A DNA stretch of 17,188 nucleotides from Marinagarivorans sp. UBA5868 (GTDB lineage Bacteria; Pseudomonadota; Gammaproteobacteria; Pseudomonadales; Cellvibrionaceae), in the NCBI GenBank assembly GCA_002432095.1, contig DJFQ01000229.1, forward strand, positions 12,508 to 29,695. The letters are read 5' to 3'. Of the stretch, positions 1 to 7,198 are shown in pieces. A program made the position numbers and the translations under genes. Within the stretch, counting starts at the first letter, position 1, and every line of letters starts with the position of its first letter. The notes beneath the pieces were generated by a model. The model did not search any database and had not been told where the DNA came from. It saw nothing but the letters and a program-made list of their open reading frames with translations.

Positions 1-40
1 GTTATGAGCCCGACGAGCTACCAGGCTGCTCCACCCCGCA
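1..40 (-). tRNA. Initiator tRNA-fMet (CAT), 5' part only
   Basis: Read on the minus strand, the first 40 bases reproduce the 5' half of bacterial initiator tRNA: acceptor strand, T8, the D arm with GGAGCAGCCTGG, the three G-C pairs at the base of the anticodon stem typical of initiators, and anticodon CAT at positions 6-4. The rest of the gene lies beyond the left edge. The first tRNA base (position 40) reads T, where Escherichia coli has C. It is preceded by a strong promoter (79-107), so it is probably transcribed on its own or as the first gene of a unit running out of the window. Confidence 0.93.
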
Positions 41-78
41 CCTGATCAGTAAGCGTTGCTGCTTAGCTGAGGCCGCGA

Positions 79-107
79 ATTATAGGGAGAGGGTCTAATA
101 GCGTCAA
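79..107 (-). promoter_or_regulatory. Sigma-70 promoter for tRNA-fMet
   Basis: On the minus strand a -35 box TTGACG (102-107) is followed after exactly 17 bases by a perfect -10 box TATAAT (79-84). A GC-rich discriminator (CGCGGCC) follows, as is usual at stable-RNA promoters under stringent control. The predicted transcript start near 72 gives about 30 nt of leader before the mature tRNA 5' end at 40. Confidence 0.85.
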
Positions 108-135
108 CCGTTATTTGAAACATCCGCAAAAATTA

Positions 136-1098
136 TTAAATCGTGTTTCGCAAACCCAATTCAAACGGATAAGGATTGAGATACGTCTGCTGCTTTATGT
201 AATCGCTCGCGTAATTATCGAGATAGTGCTGCATCAACTTCATAGGCACAGCCAGCGGAACTTGACCTGTGCGATATTCCTCAATTGCTTTTATCAAATC
301 CTGGCGAATCCCGCCGGGGACGGTTTTTCGTAGATAGCCCACCATATGCAACAACACGTTTACGTGTCCTTTGCGCGTCGGCGGCTTAGCGGTTCCCAAC
401 ATAACTTTCTTAATATAGTCCGCTAACAACTGCTGCAGCTCACCACAACCGGCGCGCGCCACGAGAGCACCGGTCTCCCGATATAACTTCTGGCCGTACG
501 ACATCACAAAATATTTATGCCGAGAATGGAAGGCAATCAGCTTCTGTGCGCTAGCCTCGTTGGCAACATCTTGAAACCAGCGATCGTACAAAAATACTCT
601 CGCAATAAAATTTTCCCGCAGTCCTGGATCATTCAACCTTCCAGACTCTTCCATCGGAAGTAGTGGAAACCGCTCGCGCAACCGGCCTGAGTAAATACCC
701 GCGCCTTTACCGACCGGCGCGCCTTTTTTACTGTACACCTTGGCACTATACAAACCGCAGCTCGGCGAATCTTTCATAAAAATGTAGCCACGCAAATCAC
801 CGACCGAATCCGCGACCGACTCGGCGTAAGAGCTTAGACGATCTGTCACATCCAAGGTCGAATCTTGTGTGCCCAACACCCGCACAGCCCCAGGCTCTCC
901 TACCAAGCGAATGGTCTGCCGCGGGACGCCCAGGCCGACCGCAACCTCCGGGCAAAATGGCTTGAATTCAAAATGCCGCGCCAACACCGTCGTACAATAG
1001 TTATCGTGTTTATGGCCGCCGTTGTAGCGTACCTCCTCTCCCAACAGGCAAGACGAGATCCCTACTGATATTTTATGCGTCTGTCCACTGTCGACCAT
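136..1098 (-). CDS. TudS (DUF523) - DUF1722 two-domain protein
   Basis: The N-terminal half (about residues 8-160 of 320) is a DUF523/TudS domain. Members of this family are iron-sulfur thiouracil desulfurases that bind a [4Fe-4S] cluster with three cysteines. Here the matching residues are Cys17 (in SSCLLG), Cys49 (in FCPE) and Cys114 (in KDSPSCGL); Glu51 and the serines near 111-113 sit where catalytic residues are expected. The C-terminal half (about 195-315) is a DUF1722 (YbgA-like) domain of unproven function. The frame stays open to 1188, but I place the start at ATG 1098. A GGAG sits 5 nt upstream of it, the length then suits the family, and the extra 30 codons would run through the phosphomannomutase terminator at 1153-1179. 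Desulfurase activity is inferred from the family. Confidence 0.85.
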   Translation of the reverse strand: MVDSGQTHKISVGISSCLLGEEVRYNGGHKHDNYCTTVLARHFEFKPFCPEVAVGLGVPRQTIRLVGEPGAVRVLGTQDSTLDVTDRLSSYAESVADSVGDLRGYIFMKDSPSCGLYSAKVYSKKGAPVGKGAGIYSGRLRERFPLLPMEESGRLNDPGLRENFIARVFLYDRWFQDVANEASAQKLIAFHSRHKYFVMSYGQKLYRETGALVARAGCGELQQLLADYIKKVMLGTAKPPTRKGHVNVLLHMVGYLRKTVPGGIRQDLIKAIEEYRTGQVPLAVPMKLMQHYLDNYASDYIKQQTYLNPYPFELGLRNTI

Positions 1099-1152
1099 AC
1101 TTGCTCCGCTTACCGATGCTTTTGTTTTACGTGGATCTTGCGCAGATGGCCC

Positions 1153-1179
1153 AAAAAAAAGCCGACTTAGCGTCGGCTT
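1153..1179 (-). terminator. Intrinsic terminator after the galU-phosphomannomutase unit
   Basis: On the minus strand an 8-bp stem AAGCCGAC/GTCGGCTT (1159-1166 with 1172-1179) with a 5-nt loop runs into eight T residues (1160-1153). It begins about 23 nt after the phosphomannomutase stop and overlaps only the spurious 5' extension of the next reading frame. Confidence 0.88.
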
Positions 1180-1202
1180 GATCATCATCTGAATAAAAGA
1201 GC

Positions 1203-2543
1203 TTACATCATCGCCAGTAGCTCTTCCGTCTTCCGTCGCATCAGAGCTTCATCTCCACGGGATTCCACGTTTAACCGAAAGACAGGTTCCGTGCTAGAAC
1301 TGCGAACATTAAATCGCCAATCGGCAAACGCCACAGACAAGCCGTCTGTTTTATCCACCTGTAATGCAACTGGTGCATACTTTTCCTCGATCTCCTTGAG
1401 GAGCGCCACGGGGTCCGCCACTTTGCGGTTAATCTCGCCACTGCACGGAAATTTTGCGATACGTTCGCTGACCATCTGCGACAAAGTCTTGCCGCGCCGA
1501 CTCATGAGCTCTACAACCAAAAGCCATGGAATGGTGCCATTGTCACAGTAGGCGAAATCGCGAAAATAATGGTGTGCGCTCATCTCTCCGCCGTAAACCG
1601 CATCTTCCTTGCGCATCCGCTCTTTAATAAAAGCATGGCCGGTCTTGCTCTGCACCGCCCGGCCACCACTTTCAGTAACGAGATCCACGGTGTTCCACAC
1701 CAAACGTGGGTCATGCACTATGTTTGCGCCGGGGTTTTTGCTGAGAAAAGATTCCGCCAAAAGGCCAACGACATAATAGCCGTCCACAAACGCACCTTTT
1801 TCATCAAAGAAAAAGCAGCGATCAAAATCTCCGTCCCAGGCAATTCCCAAATCTGCACCTGATTCGATGACCGCGCGGGACGTAACGCCCTGATTTTCCA
1901 CCAGAATAGGGTTAGGAATTCCATTGGGAAATTGCCCGTCTGGTTCAAAATGCACCTTAACTAACTGCAAAGGCAGAAAGGGCTCCAGTGCCTTTACTAC
2001 TGCGCCTGCGCCACCATTGCCTGGGTTGACCACAACTTTCAATGGTTTGAGCTGCGCAGTATCTACATAGCTCAACAGATGTTTGACGTAGTCAGGGCGC
2101 ATGTCCCGCCGCTCAACCTTGCCTACAATCAACGGCGTTTTGAATATCCCAGCCTCTGCGATCGCGCGAATGTCCAACAGACCACTGTCATTGGATATGG
2201 GCCGGGAACCGCGCTGAACCAGCTTCATACCGTTGTAATCCATTGGATTGTGACTCGCCGTCACGCAAATGCCGCCATCAACATCCAGCTCAAACGTTGC
2301 GAAATAAACCTCTTCGGTTCCACATTGCCCGATATGAACCACATCCGCACCCGCTTCCGTAATGCCGCGGATCAACGCGTCGGTTAAAGACGCGCTGGTT
2401 AGCCTGATATCGTGCCCCACCACAACAGTTTTCGCCGATAAAAAATCAACAAAAGCTCTGCCAACCCGGTATGCCACTTCTTCATTGAGCTCATCAGGAA
2501 CGCGTCCGCGCAAATCGTAAGCTTTAAAACACTCGATTTTCAT
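1203..2543 (-). CDS. Phosphomannomutase (CpsG/ManB type)
   Basis: This 446-residue enzyme of the alpha-D-phosphohexomutase superfamily interconverts mannose-6-phosphate and mannose-1-phosphate, the step before GDP-mannose; some relatives also use glucose phosphates. Visible in order are the N-terminal AYDLRGR motif, the phosphoserine loop TASHNP (95-100, Ser97), the metal-binding loop DGDFDR (237-242), the sugar-specificity loop GGEMSAHH (318-325) and the phosphate-binding loop RSSSTEP (414-420). The last normally reads RxSNTEP, so Ser replaces Asn. Motif wording is closer to E. coli CpsG than to Pseudomonas AlgC. It starts with ATG, 21 nt after the galU stop, with only a weak GGA upstream, so coupling to galU is likely. 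It is followed by a strong terminator. Whether it also serves as a phosphoglucomutase cannot be told from sequence. Confidence 0.93.
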   Translation of the reverse strand: MKIECFKAYDLRGRVPDELNEEVAYRVGRAFVDFLSAKTVVVGHDIRLTSASLTDALIRGITEAGADVVHIGQCGTEEVYFATFELDVDGGICVTASHNPMDYNGMKLVQRGSRPISNDSGLLDIRAIAEAGIFKTPLIVGKVERRDMRPDYVKHLLSYVDTAQLKPLKVVVNPGNGGAGAVVKALEPFLPLQLVKVHFEPDGQFPNGIPNPILVENQGVTSRAVIESGADLGIAWDGDFDRCFFFDEKGAFVDGYYVVGLLAESFLSKNPGANIVHDPRLVWNTVDLVTESGGRAVQSKTGHAFIKERMRKEDAVYGGEMSAHHYFRDFAYCDNGTIPWLLVVELMSRRGKTLSQMVSERIAKFPCSGEINRKVADPVALLKEIEEKYAPVALQVDKTDGLSVAFADWRFNVRSSSTEPVFRLNVESRGDEALMRRKTEELLAMM

Positions 2544-2564
2544 TAGACATCCGTTAACGGTCGA

Positions 2565-3395
2565 TCACGCTTTGTAGATATTTTCATAAACGTAGTTCGT
2601 CGCTTCAACGAAGCCTTCTACGCTACCGCAATCGAAACGCCGGCCCTTGAATTTATAGGCCAAAACACAGCCGTTTTTGGCTTGGGCCAAAAGCGCGTCT
2701 GTCAGCTGAATTTCACCGTTCTTGCCAGGTTGCGTATCTTCTAAAATATCGAAAATATCTGGAGTAAGAATATAACGACCAATTACGGCTAAATTGGAAG
2801 GTGCATCTTTTGCGTCAGGTTTTTCCACCATATTGGAAACCTGCACCAGATCCGCCTTGATTTGACTGCCGGCGATCACACCGAATTTGGAGATTTGATC
2901 TTCGGGCACTTCCTGAATCGCGACGATGCTGCAGCGAAACTGACGATACAGGTTGACCATCTGAGCTAGAACGCCAGGGCCGCCACCTTCAGAGACACAC
3001 AAGTCGTCGGAGAGAACAACCCCAAATGCTTCGTCACCAATCAGTCGCTTGCCATTTAGAATGGCATCACCAAGACCGCGCATTTCTCGCTGGCGAGTAA
3101 AGGAAAATGATCCTCTGGCCATCACCGAGCGAATTGAGCTGAGGTATTCCTCTTTAGAGGTTCCGGCAATTTGGTGCTCCAGCTCATAGCTCACATCAAA
3201 ATGATCCGCGATAGCTCGCTTGCCGCGTCCCGTAACAAAACCGATTTCACTCAAGCCCGCCTCAAGCGACTCCTCGACCCCGTATTGAACCAACGGTTTG
3301 TTGACGACGGGAAGCATCTCTTTGGGCATGGATTTAGTGGCAGGCAGGAAGCGGGTACCGTAGCCCGCAACAGGGAACAGGCACTTCTTAATCAT
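2565..3395 (-). CDS. galU: UTP-glucose-1-phosphate uridylyltransferase
   Basis: This cytosolic enzyme makes UDP-glucose from UTP and glucose-1-phosphate for glycan and exopolysaccharide synthesis. The nucleotide-binding signature GYGTRFLPATK lies at residues 11-21, followed by PKEMLP and the conserved KPLVQY. Later family blocks include LGDAI, LSDD, EKP and NGEIQLTDA. The 276-residue length is usual for bacterial GalU. The open frame extends to a TTG at 3404, but the AAGGA site directly abuts that TTG and lies 9 nt before the ATG at 3395, so 3395 is the start. It is first in a two-gene unit with the phosphomannomutase and is divergent from fabA. A promoter with an operator-like inverted repeat lies upstream (3450-3480). 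Confidence 0.96.
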   Translation of the reverse strand: MIKKCLFPVAGYGTRFLPATKSMPKEMLPVVNKPLVQYGVEESLEAGLSEIGFVTGRGKRAIADHFDVSYELEHQIAGTSKEEYLSSIRSVMARGSFSFTRQREMRGLGDAILNGKRLIGDEAFGVVLSDDLCVSEGGGPGVLAQMVNLYRQFRCSIVAIQEVPEDQISKFGVIAGSQIKADLVQVSNMVEKPDAKDAPSNLAVIGRYILTPDIFDILEDTQPGKNGEIQLTDALLAQAKNGCVLAYKFKGRRFDCGSVEGFVEATNYVYENIYKA

Positions 3396-3449
3396 AGGGG
3401 TCAATCCTTAGGAATTACTATTAATGAAGGCTAGACAAACAAGGCGCCG

Positions 3450-3480
3450 ACTATACCATACGCATTTCGCCCAAATGCAA
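3450..3480 (-). promoter_or_regulatory. Candidate galU promoter with inverted repeat
   Basis: On the minus strand -10 TATAGT (3450-3455) is preceded directly by TGG, an extended -10, with TTGCAT (3475-3480) 19 bases upstream as a loose -35. A perfect inverted repeat with 6-bp arms (GCATTT/AAATGC, 3462-3467 and 3473-3478, 5-nt gap) lies in the spacer and overlaps the -35 box, a position where repressors commonly bind. The resulting leader would be about 48 nt. Confidence 0.5.
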
Positions 3481-3508
3481 CCGAACCCAGTCGTTGGGTG
3501 CATTTTGC

Positions 3509-3536
3509 TGGACATCATAGGTTTTGCCGCTAGAAT
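3509..3536 (+). promoter_or_regulatory. Candidate fabA promoter
   Basis: TGGACA (3509-3514) and TAGAAT (3531-3536) each match consensus at five of six bases, with a 16-base spacer. This would give a leader of about 170 nt before fabA, containing a 14-bp tandem repeat. I saw no convincing FabR or DesT operator. Confidence 0.45.
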
Positions 3537-3602
3537 GGCACTCCCCAAAGGAATTGGCGCCCTGCGCGGCGGCTTTTTCAACGGCAGTGTTAACGGTAGC
3601 AC

Positions 3603-3630
3603 CAAGACCAAAAACGCAAGACCAAAAACG
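3603..3630 (+). repeat. Two tandem copies of a 14-bp unit upstream of fabA
   Basis: CAAGACCAAAAACG occurs twice head to tail (3603-3616, 3617-3630). The flanks continue the likeness: GGTAGCACCAAGAC just before and GGTAGTGCCAAGAC just after, so it looks like a small local duplication within the fabA leader. Confidence 0.85.
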
Positions 3631-3714
3631 GTAGTGCCAAGACTAAAATAAGCTAAGCACAAAGTCCGGCAAGAATCTTTCAATTCAATTAACAGCATGA
3701 AATAAGAGCACTCT

Positions 3715-4239
3715 ATGCAGTCTTTCGAGCCACAACCCTCCTACGGACGCGATGAATTACTCGCCTGTGGCGACGGCATTATGTTTGGCCCCGGCAATGC
3801 GCAATTGCCAAAACCCAACATGCTGATGGTTGATCGCATAGCTCATATCAGCCAAACAGGCGGAGAGTTCGGCAAAGGTGAAATCGTAGCGGAACTGGAC
3901 ATTCATCCTGACCTTTGGTTTTTTCAGTGTCATTTCCCAGGAGATCCCGTCATGCCAGGGTGTCTCGGACTCGATGCCATGTGGCAATTGGTCGGTTTTT
4001 ATTTGGCGTGGAGAGGTAACCCCGGACGAGGTCGCGCACTGGGGGCAGGAGAGGTAAAATTCACCGGCCAAATTCTACCCTCTGCCAACAAGGTCACTTA
4101 TCACATAAACCTGAAGCGGGTAATCGAACGAAAACTGGTAATGGGAATCGCAGATGGCAGAGTCACCGTCGACGGCAAGGATATCTATTTCGCCAAAGAC
4201 CTGCGCGTCGGGCTGTTCACCAATACTGAGAGCTTTTAA
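3715..4239 (+). CDS. fabA: 3-hydroxydecanoyl-ACP dehydratase/isomerase
   Basis: FabA dehydrates 3-hydroxydecanoyl-ACP and isomerises the trans-2 product to cis-3-decenoyl-ACP, the branch point to unsaturated fatty acids. The 174-residue hot-dog protein carries [12 protein letters not shown], the active-site stretch [14 protein letters not shown] with catalytic His73, and [13 protein letters not shown] with the catalytic Asp87. Length and motif order match E. coli FabA almost exactly. It starts with ATG and has AAGAG 6 nt upstream. fabB follows on the same strand after a 149-nt gap, the usual partner arrangement. Confidence 0.97.
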   Translation: MQSFEPQPSYGRDELLACGDGIMFGPGNAQLPKPNMLMVDRIAHISQTGGEFGKGEIVAELDIHPDLWFFQCHFPGDPVMPGCLGLDAMWQLVGFYLAWRGNPGRGRALGAGEVKFTGQILPSANKVTYHINLKRVIERKLVMGIADGRVTVDGKDIYFAKDLRVGLFTNTESF

Positions 4240-4266
4240 TAATTAAGGCTTTTATTTACCAGAAGA

Positions 4267-4320
4267 GGTTGTGGGGTACCAACGGTTTTAATGATGCTCC
4301 AAACCGTAACTGCACCAACC
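4267..4320 (+). repeat. Inverted repeats in the fabA-fabB gap
   Basis: The gap holds nested complementary arms. The outer pair is GGTTG (4267-4271) with CAACC (4316-4320). The inner pair is ACGGTTT (4282-4288) with AAACCGT (4301-4307) and a 12-nt loop. There is no T-run, so it is not a normal intrinsic terminator. An RNA structure tuning fabB relative to fabA is possible but unproven. Confidence 0.4.
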
Positions 4321-4388
4321 AGAGCATTGGCAGAGCAAACACCAATAACTCCATCGAATTCTGATATTCCAGTTACAAGAGGCTGTGT

Positions 4389-5603
4389 ATGAAACGTGTT
4401 GTTGTTACCGGAATGGGGATAGTGTCCTGTTTAGGCAACGATATCGCTACGGTGTTGGACGCTCTGAAAACGGGGCGATCAGGAATCAAATACAACCCGA
4501 GCTATGAAGAGCAGGGCTTTCGCAGCCTAGTCTCCGGCTCCATCAGTATTGATCTGGCCGAACACATCGACCGAAAAAATCTCCGTTTTATGGGCGATGC
4601 CGCCGGCTTCGCCTACGTCGCTATGCAAAACGCCATCAAGGACGCGGGGCTAAGCGAAAATGAGGTTTCTAACGAGCGCGCTGGCATCATCATGGGCTCG
4701 GGTGGCGCCTCCACCAAAAGTGTCGTCGAATCGGCTGACATCATGCGCAGTAAAGGAGTTAAAAAAGCGGGCCCTTATCGTGTGACCCAAACTATGGGCA
4801 GCACAGCCTCGGCCTGTCTAGCCACTCCATTTAAGATAAAAGGCATCAACTATTCCATTTCATCCGCCTGTGCCACCAGTGCTCATTGTATTGGCAACGC
4901 CATGGAGCTCATTCAGTTGGGTAAGCAGGATGTGGTGTTCGCTGGCGGCGGGGAAGAGGAACACTGGTCACTGACCGGATTGTTCGATGCCATGGGCGCG
5001 CTCTCTACTAAATATAACGCGACACCTGGACAAGCCTCTCGTGCTTATGATTCAGAGCGAGATGGTTTTGTTATCGCTGGCGGCGGCGGCTGCTTGGTAA
5101 TTGAGTCACTTGATCACGCCCTGGCACGCGGCGCGAAGATCTATGCCGAACTTACCGGCTACGGTGCAACTTCGGATGGCTACGACATGGTAGCCCCCTC
5201 CGGCGAAGGTGCGGCCCGTTGCATGCGCCAAGCTATGGCTATGTCCGGCAGCACACCCATCGACTATATCAATTCACACGGAACCTCTACCCCTGTCGGG
5301 GACATCGCTGAACTGCGCGCAGTTCGCGAGGTTTTTGGTGAACAGATTCCGCTGATCAGCTCCACCAAATCCCTTACAGGACACTCATTGGGGGCCACCG
5401 GTGTGCAAGAAGCCATCTACAGCCTGCTGATGATGCAGCACAGTTTTGTGACAGCCTCCGCCAATATTCAGACACTTGATGCTGAAGCGGAAGGCGTGCC
5501 GATCGTGCTTAAGACGCTCCAGCGGAAGCTGGACAAGATTATGTCAAACAGTTTTGGCTTTGGCGGCACTAACGCCACATTGATTTTCGAACGCTACGCC
5601 TAG
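4389..5603 (+). CDS. fabB: 3-oxoacyl-ACP synthase I
   Basis: FabB is the decarboxylating condensing enzyme (KAS I) that elongates acyl-ACPs, including the cis-3-decenoyl-ACP delivered by FabA. The 404-residue length is typical. The thiolase-fold catalytic set is complete: Cys161 in SSACATSAH, His298 in [11 protein letters not shown], Lys327 in SSTK and His332 in GHSLGATG. The C-terminal glycine-rich [10 protein letters not shown] is present. It starts with ATG with AGAGG 6 nt upstream and is followed by a long palindrome at 5607-5632. Confidence 0.97.
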   Translation: MKRVVVTGMGIVSCLGNDIATVLDALKTGRSGIKYNPSYEEQGFRSLVSGSISIDLAEHIDRKNLRFMGDAAGFAYVAMQNAIKDAGLSENEVSNERAGIIMGSGGASTKSVVESADIMRSKGVKKAGPYRVTQTMGSTASACLATPFKIKGINYSISSACATSAHCIGNAMELIQLGKQDVVFAGGGEEEHWSLTGLFDAMGALSTKYNATPGQASRAYDSERDGFVIAGGGGCLVIESLDHALARGAKIYAELTGYGATSDGYDMVAPSGEGAARCMRQAMAMSGSTPIDYINSHGTSTPVGDIAELRAVREVFGEQIPLISSTKSLTGHSLGATGVQEAIYSLLMMQHSFVTASANIQTLDAEAEGVPIVLKTLQRKLDKIMSNSFGFGGTNATLIFERYA

Positions 5604-5606
5604 CAG

Positions 5607-5632
5607 AGTTGCGCGAATGAATTCGCGCAACT
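5607..5632. terminator. Perfect 12-bp-arm palindrome between convergent genes
   Basis: AGTTGCGCGAAT (5607-5618) and its exact complement (5621-5632) flank a 2-base centre, giving a very stable hairpin 3 nt after the fabB stop and 21 nt from the end of the opposing gene. Neither side has a real T-run, so its action as a bidirectional terminator or mRNA 3'-end stabiliser is inferred from position and stability. Confidence 0.6.
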
Positions 5633-5653
5633 TCCTCGAAAAGACGGGTTGGG

Positions 5654-6517
5654 TTAAGCGGGCACTGCAGGCGCCAAGCGCCCCGCTTTAATTTCGCTGT
5701 CCAACCATTCGGCGACACGCCCTTTGACACCCTGTCTCCAGCTGCGGTATTGAAAGCCAAAATTATTGGTACAGCGCAGTCCCTTAAGCCAACCGTTAGA
5801 GGCGATAAATCTCTGCTCCAATGTTGCTAAAGCGATGGAGCCTACCTCGTAGCCCTGCTTCTGTAACAACCTCGCGATATGATCTGCTAACTCAGCCTCA
5901 GTGCAACTGTCGCTGGAATGCAGATGAAACACCCCCCAGTTGGTGGCGCCGCACAGAACTTGTTGCACCATGGCTAAGGTCACGCGAACTGCATCTTCGA
6001 TAAATATCGGCGCCCCCCGCCAAGCATCGGATACTACACATTCACCACTGTATAAAAGTGCGCGACACATAGCTTCCAGAATGCTGTCGGGGCCATCCAA
6101 CAGCCACGGCAATCGCACAATCAGCGACCGCTCCCAATGTCTGAGAATCGCCTCTTGAGCCAATAGCTCTGCGCCGTAGGAATCCTCAGGAAATGGAATA
6201 TCTGCCTCGGATAACGCGGCCCCATACTGGCCCGCGCCAAAAACATGATGGGTCGAGAAATGAATTAAAACGGAGTTATGGAGACGACTCAGCTCCAACA
6301 GGGCGTGCCCCTGCTCTACCAAGTTTCGCCCAGAGCGTGTTGCCAGAGATTGCGGGTTGATGATAATGGCTGGCTGATGCAGCTCTACCTCTTCCCGTAG
6401 AGCTTGAGCATCAAAGCCGCCGCTGCTGACCACAGATAATGAATGGGCTTCAAAACCGCGCAATAACGCAGAGCCCAGAGGAGAAAGATGTTCTGTCAGT
6501 AAAACTTTAAAACCCAC
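5654..6517 (-). CDS. RmlD-like (extended SDR) protein lacking catalytic motifs
   Basis: The 287-residue protein resembles dTDP-4-dehydrorhamnose reductase (RmlD) and other sugar-nucleotide-binding proteins of the extended short-chain dehydrogenase fold. It has an N-terminal beta strand (KVLLTEH), the HFSTHHVFGAG block at 86-96 that matches the family's STDYVFDG, and PEDSYG at 110-115. Key residues are missing: the glycine-rich dinucleotide loop reads TEHLSPLG, with only the last Gly, and the YxxxK motif reads Y114-G-A-E-L118, so Lys is Leu. Normal NAD(P)-dependent reduction is therefore doubtful, and a binding or regulatory role is possible. It starts with GTG at 6517 with only a weak upstream site. 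It is the last gene of the yajR-ssb string, about 100 nt after ssb. Confidence 0.75.
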   Translation of the reverse strand: MGFKVLLTEHLSPLGSALLRGFEAHSLSVVSSGGFDAQALREEVELHQPAIIINPQSLATRSGRNLVEQGHALLELSRLHNSVLIHFSTHHVFGAGQYGAALSEADIPFPEDSYGAELLAQEAILRHWERSLIVRLPWLLDGPDSILEAMCRALLYSGECVVSDAWRGAPIFIEDAVRVTLAMVQQVLCGATNWGVFHLHSSDSCTEAELADHIARLLQKQGYEVGSIALATLEQRFIASNGWLKGLRCTNNFGFQYRSWRQGVKGRVAEWLDSEIKAGRLAPAVPA

Positions 6518-6589
6518 AAGCTTCGCGACCGCCCGCCTTTACACACCACGTCAGTGGCTTCAGATCAAACTCAACCTGCACTATGGCAT

Positions 6590-6607
6590 AAAGCCGCGGT
6601 ACGCGGC
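6590..6607 (-). terminator. Possible weak terminator after ssb
   Basis: A 6-bp GC stem (GCCGCG 6593-6598, CGCGGC 6602-6607) with a 3-nt loop begins 13 nt after the ssb stop on the minus strand and is followed by TTTAT. The T-run is short, so read-through into the RmlD-like gene is likely. Confidence 0.4.
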
Positions 6608-6619
6608 AGGAAACCCAGC

Positions 6620-7129
6620 TCAGAACGGAATATCGTCGTCGAAGCCTTCAAAATCCGGCGCCTGTTGCGCAGGTGGTGCTGAACGTTGATTGTTCGCCGG
6701 TGCGGGTCGGTTGTTGCTGGCTGACCCTGTCGGCGCGGCGCCGTAATCGCCATACGACGAAGGTGGCGGGGCGGAAGCTTCCATACCACCACGGCCATCC
6801 AACATCTGCATTTCGTTGGCGACAATTTCTGTCATGTAGCGATCCTGCCCCTGCTGATCCTGCCACTTTCGGGTACGCAAAGATCCTTCGATATAAACCT
6901 TGCTGCCCTTGCGCAAGTATTCACCGGCAATTTCCGCCAGGCGGTTAAAAAACACAACACGATGCCATTCTGTACGTTCCTGCGGTTGACCTGTTTGTTT
7001 GTCTTTCCAGGTCTCAGATGTCGCGACACTGATGTTGGTGATCGCACTACCACCCGGCGTATAACGAACCTCCGGGTCCTGCCCAATATTGCCGATCAGG
7101 ATAACTTTGTTCACACCGCGGCTTGCCAC
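6620..7129 (-). CDS. ssb: Single-stranded DNA-binding protein
   Basis: SSB coats single-stranded DNA in replication, recombination and repair and recruits partners through its C-terminal tip. An OB fold fills about residues 1-110, starting [22 protein letters not shown] and containing [21 protein letters not shown] Gly/Pro/Gln/Asn-rich linker follows, then an acidic tip ending DDDIPF, the canonical partner-binding peptide. It is 169 residues long. The frame opens at a TTG (7141), but GGAGG at 7135-7139 lies 5 nt before GTG 7129, and starting there gives the classic (M)ASRGVNK N-terminus. It sits between yajR and the RmlD-like gene on one strand; the yajR-to-ssb gap is 69 nt. Confidence 0.97.
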   Translation of the reverse strand: MASRGVNKVILIGNIGQDPEVRYTPGGSAITNISVATSETWKDKQTGQPQERTEWHRVVFFNRLAEIAGEYLRKGSKVYIEGSLRTRKWQDQQGQDRYMTEIVANEMQMLDGRGGMEASAPPPSSYGDYGAAPTGSASNNRPAPANNQRSAPPAQQAPDFEGFDDDIPF

Positions 7130-7134
7130 AATAA

Positions 7135-7139
7135 CCTCC
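7135..7139 (-). promoter_or_regulatory. Strong ribosome binding site fixing the ssb start
   Basis: GGAGG on the minus strand ends 5 nt before GTG 7129, and the longer-frame TTG at 7139-7141 overlaps this site. It is among the strongest Shine-Dalgarno sequences in the window. Confidence 0.85.
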
Positions 7140-7198
7140 AAACGTTTTGCTAATAAATCGAGCGACAGTCTATCTGTTCACCCTAAATCTTTATACCG

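Noticed and set aside
3424..3651. 75-codon plus-strand frame between galU and fabA
   Set aside because: It has no ribosome site, overlaps both candidate promoters and the tandem repeat, and resembles no known protein.
3697..3705. ATG-AAA-TAA mini-frame just before fabA
   Set aside because: There is no Shine-Dalgarno site, and such short frames occur by chance.
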